A DNA stretch of 64,000 nt from the NCBI GenBank assembly GCA_946699065.1, contig CAMPDV010000126.1:1-64000 (forward strand), written 5' to 3'. The position numbers were made by a program, and so were the translations under genes. Source of the stretch: Loxodes magnus. Lineage: Eukaryota > Ciliophora > Karyorelictea > Loxodida > Loxodidae. Every line of letters begins with the position of its first letter. Positions within the stretch are counted from its first letter, which is position 1. Under the pieces are notes generated by a model. That model made no database searches, was not told the DNA's origin, and saw only the letters and a list, made by a program, of their open reading frames with translations. Below, one piece after another: positions 61,438 through 64,000 of this stretch.

Positions 61438-62214
61438 TATATGATATAATAATATTGAATTATAATTTATTTCAATAATAATTTATTAACTTGCTTAAAA
61501 ACATAAAAATGTATTGAAAATTTTAATTTAGAAATTTATTTATAGAAGATAAATAGGTAATATTAAATAAATTAATTAGTAAATCAATAAGAATAATAAA
61601 AATTGAAAAAAAAACTAATTTTTATTAGCTTTTTGAGTTTTATTTTAAATAATTTTAATCTCATTTGCACCATTTAGCTTATTTCTAATAGACTTTAAGA
61701 TTTTAAATATTCCTCTAGTTAACTACAACATATTTTAATCTCAATTCTATAAATATTTATCAATTATCTATAATTTATCATTTCTTAAAATTAAAAAAGT
61801 GCTTACTAACTTTTTTTATTTTTAATATAGAAAATGATTAATATATACTTATTTAAATATATTGTAAAATATAATATTTTAATATACTAATGATAAGTTA
61901 TATTGTATGGTAAATTTATTTACTAAACCATTTTTTTATTTTTTATTTTTTTACCTAAAAGGTAGTAGATAATATCTATATTTTTATAAGATCATGGATT
62001 TTTAATTTTAACGTTAAAAAGCTTATTAACTAAACTATTGTCTGATTTTTCAATTCAATTAAACCAACATAAAGTTTAAAAACCTTTAATTTCAATAGTT
62101 TTCTTTTCATATTTAGAAAATTGTTAATAGAAATAATTAAAAAGGAAGAATTAAAATTGAACATAAAGATAATTTTATTCATTAAAAAAATTGTTTACTT
62201 AATATAAAAAATAA
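61438..62214. other. AT-rich spacer
   Basis: No gene or repeat recognised. It ends in a TAA microsatellite (62,208-62,231) that is the tail of the next element. Confidence 0.5.
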
Positions 62215-63044
62215 TAATAATAATAATAATATACTTAAAGTTAGTAGAGTTTTGCATTCTCTGGAATTGCAACCAGTTCCTGCGGACAGTTTTTTTAACG
62301 TGGGTGTGATCCACGACCTTTTTATTAAGTGGAAGGTTACCACTGTAACCGTTCAAGTGGTCTTGCAAAAAGCTTTTATTTGTAGATCCCTGTTGGAGTT
62401 ATTCATAGTTTATTGAGTTGTCTCCATGTTCTTTTCTGCTCTTATTCGTTTATTTTCTTTCATTATCAACAGTTTTTTAAAATATGTTGATTTGATTTGC
62501 AACATCAACAAAGTTTGTATTATTGTCTTTATTTCGTTCTTTTTTATGATAATTTATTTTCTATATTTTCTAATCTTTTAATGAAACTTGTAGCAATCAT
62601 TTCTTTTTCTGGATTCAATTCTGTTTTTAATTCTATTGGTATTTTTTCTATTTCCATTTTTGTGTCGTATTTAAAATTTTATTATGTTTAAGTTCAGAGT
62701 TATTCTTCCGTTATTAATTTGCTACAAATAAGTTATCTTCTAAGTATTAGTAATTCGTTGTTCTAATCTTCTATATTACTCATTAGTTCCCGTATTTTTT
62801 CGCCTAAGTTGTAAGTTGTTTCTTCATAATTTGAGATTACTTTTTACATTTGGTCTAATTAAATTTAAAGTTTTTGATTAGTTTCGTTTTTAGGTTAACT
62901 TATCTCTATTTATCCTACCATAACTTTACCTTCTGAAGAAGAGCTTGACTCCTCCTATTGTTATTATTTTTTCTAAATTTCTTTTGCCGCTTTTCTCTTT
63001 AGGTTTCTAAGTTAATTTTTTGAGAGTCGAAGAGATTAATCCAT
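62215..63044 (-). mobile_element. retrotransposon ORF1-like element, open copy
   Basis: Nearly identical to 32,083-32,902, with only scattered substitutions. ATG at 63,044 opens about 267 codons: a basic Q/S-rich N-terminus, a coiled coil (IRELMSNIEDQNNELLILRR), an exact CCHC knuckle (CWCCKSNQHILKNC) and LWITPTGIYKQKLFARPL. Four Trp come from TGA and are kept in both copies. No TGA is met before the TTA/TAT tail, so the protein end is not fixed; TAA codons occur just before the tail. Unlike the other copy, no target-site duplication is obvious. Confidence 0.8.
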
Positions 63045-63660
63045 TTTTTTTGCTTCTAGATAAACTTTATATATAAAAAATAATATATTCCATTTCTATA
63101 AGGTTTTTAAATAAGAGATAAAATAACATAAAAATTATGTACAAATATAGATTATTCAAATTATCTTCATATATTTTGTAAAATTTATTTTTCCAAAATA
63201 AGATTGCTTCGTATAAACTTGAGGATATTATTTAGATTAAGAATTTAATAAATAATTATTATTGAGTAATAATCTAACTCGCAAAAAATAATACAAACTT
63301 AAATACTAATTATTCATACTTTAGAAGAATTAAGTTGCTATCTCAGTAATTTTTGAGGCTAATTATCTTTTAATTTATAGTTAAAATTTAAATTTTGAAC
63401 ATGCAAAAAATTCAAACAACGAAATCTTAACTATATAAGAATTAAGAGAAAATTAAACTTTATTTTAGCATACAGCACTAAAATTCACTAAGAAAAATTT
63501 AAGCAAACTTTAACTGGCAGAAATTCATTTAAAATATTTTTAAAAAGAGTATGCAAATGAATAATTAATAAAAATTAGTTATTTTATATATTTAATTTAG
63601 TAACTTTTTCCCAAAGAGTAAAAAATTCTATCTAAATTTACAGATTTTACAACATAATAT
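63045..63660. other. AT-rich spacer
   Basis: Nothing firm. A minus-strand frame running out of module H copy 2 reaches TGA at 63,525-63,527. Confidence 0.4.
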
Positions 63661-64000
63661 AATTTATCAAAGTGACGTCGCCTTTATTTGACTTGCTATG
63701 TATTATTTTATAAAAGTTCTTGAGAATTGTAGTAAAAATTTTTGAATTTGCTCCTTTCTTCTCCAGATTCGTATTCTTTAATATCATATCGATGGCTACT
63801 AATCTAGCCTTTCTTTACCAATTTATTCTATTACAATCTAAGTTTTTCCTAGCATTGCTTTTTTCTTCTTTTCTGTGTATCTATTTTATGCTAGAGTAGT
63901 TTATCTCTACCAATAATTTTATATTCAAATAACTTTCAGATGTGCAATAAATTTTGATTAGGCTTTATCAGAATTGTTTAATTTCACTTTTTTGCAATTT
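63661..64000 (-). other. possible coding module H, copy 2 (partial)
   Basis: Homologous to 46,651-47,373 in reverse and cut by the window edge. One frame reads IKPNQNLLHIWKLFEYKIIG and HKIDTQKRRKKQ. Another reads VAIDMILKNTNLEKKG and GDVTLINY. The copies therefore agree only if a frameshift lies between them in this copy. Function unknown. Confidence 0.4.

Noticed and set aside
1-64000. Mitochondrial origin, because TGA reads as Trp
   Set aside because: TAA and TAG also read as sense, F-box, kelch, WD40 and RING genes are nuclear types, and the satellite and retroposons do not fit a ciliate mitochondrial genome.

Overview
This AT-rich window looks like the nuclear genome of a ciliate in which all three standard stop codons can be read as amino acids. 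TAA and TAG fall at glutamine positions and TGA at tryptophan positions inside recognisable domains: the ADP-ribosylglycohydrolase motif read Gln-Trp-Thr-Asp-Asp-Thr, LDLSWN in a leucine-rich repeat, the Trp of WD40 blades, and KWP in a histidine acid phosphatase. The genes whose ends can be judged by homology close with TGA. That pattern matches the karyorelict code (Loxodes, Parduczia; NCBI table 27). The Condylostoma code (table 28) is a less likely alternative. A conventional ORF search sees almost none of these genes; the coordinates here come from reading the sequence with TAA/TAG=Q and TGA=W.

Layout. Bases 1 to about 15,235 are one uninterrupted satellite of about 190 copies of an 80-bp unit, with copied blocks of monomers forming a higher-order structure. 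Between 15.2 and 17.5 kb lie satellite-edge debris, a dispersed element (family D) and two degenerate repeat tracts. A RING / coiled-coil / pentapeptide-repeat / seven-blade WD40 gene follows on the minus strand (17,650-19,937). A cluster of short retroposons (families A, E, B) fills 20.2-22.2 kb. A gene island follows: histidine acid phosphatase (24.0-25.2 kb), F-box/LRR protein (26.2-28.1 kb) and a kelch protein (29.3-30.3 kb). A second kelch gene with an N-terminal coiled coil is at 34.7-36.1 kb (minus) and a third at 57.2-58.2 kb (minus). A RING/B-box protein fused to an ADP-ribosylglycohydrolase lies at 43.5-45.6 kb and is broken by three apparent frameshifts. No intron is needed for any of the intact genes.

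The rest is dominated by mobile DNA. Several copies of a retrotransposon ORF1-like gene carry a coiled coil and a CCHC zinc knuckle; two copies (32.1-32.9 and 62.2-63.0 kb) are nearly identical and open, and the first is flanked by a perfect 22-bp target-site duplication. Short elements of otherwise unrelated sequence (A, B, E, F) and a longer coding element (C) all end in the same hairpin followed by an ATTT-type microsatellite. This is the arrangement expected of SINEs that borrow the 3' tail of a partner LINE. Family D has 14-15-bp target-site duplications. No reverse transcriptase, tRNA, rRNA, CRISPR or telomere was recognised.

Roles are mostly regulatory or housekeeping guesses: two ubiquitin-type adaptors or ligases (F-box/LRR and RING), three kelch paralogues, a phosphatase and an ADP-ribose-removing enzyme. 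They do not form an evident pathway. The two RING-type genes share an identical N-terminal cysteine spacing although their C-terminal domains differ.
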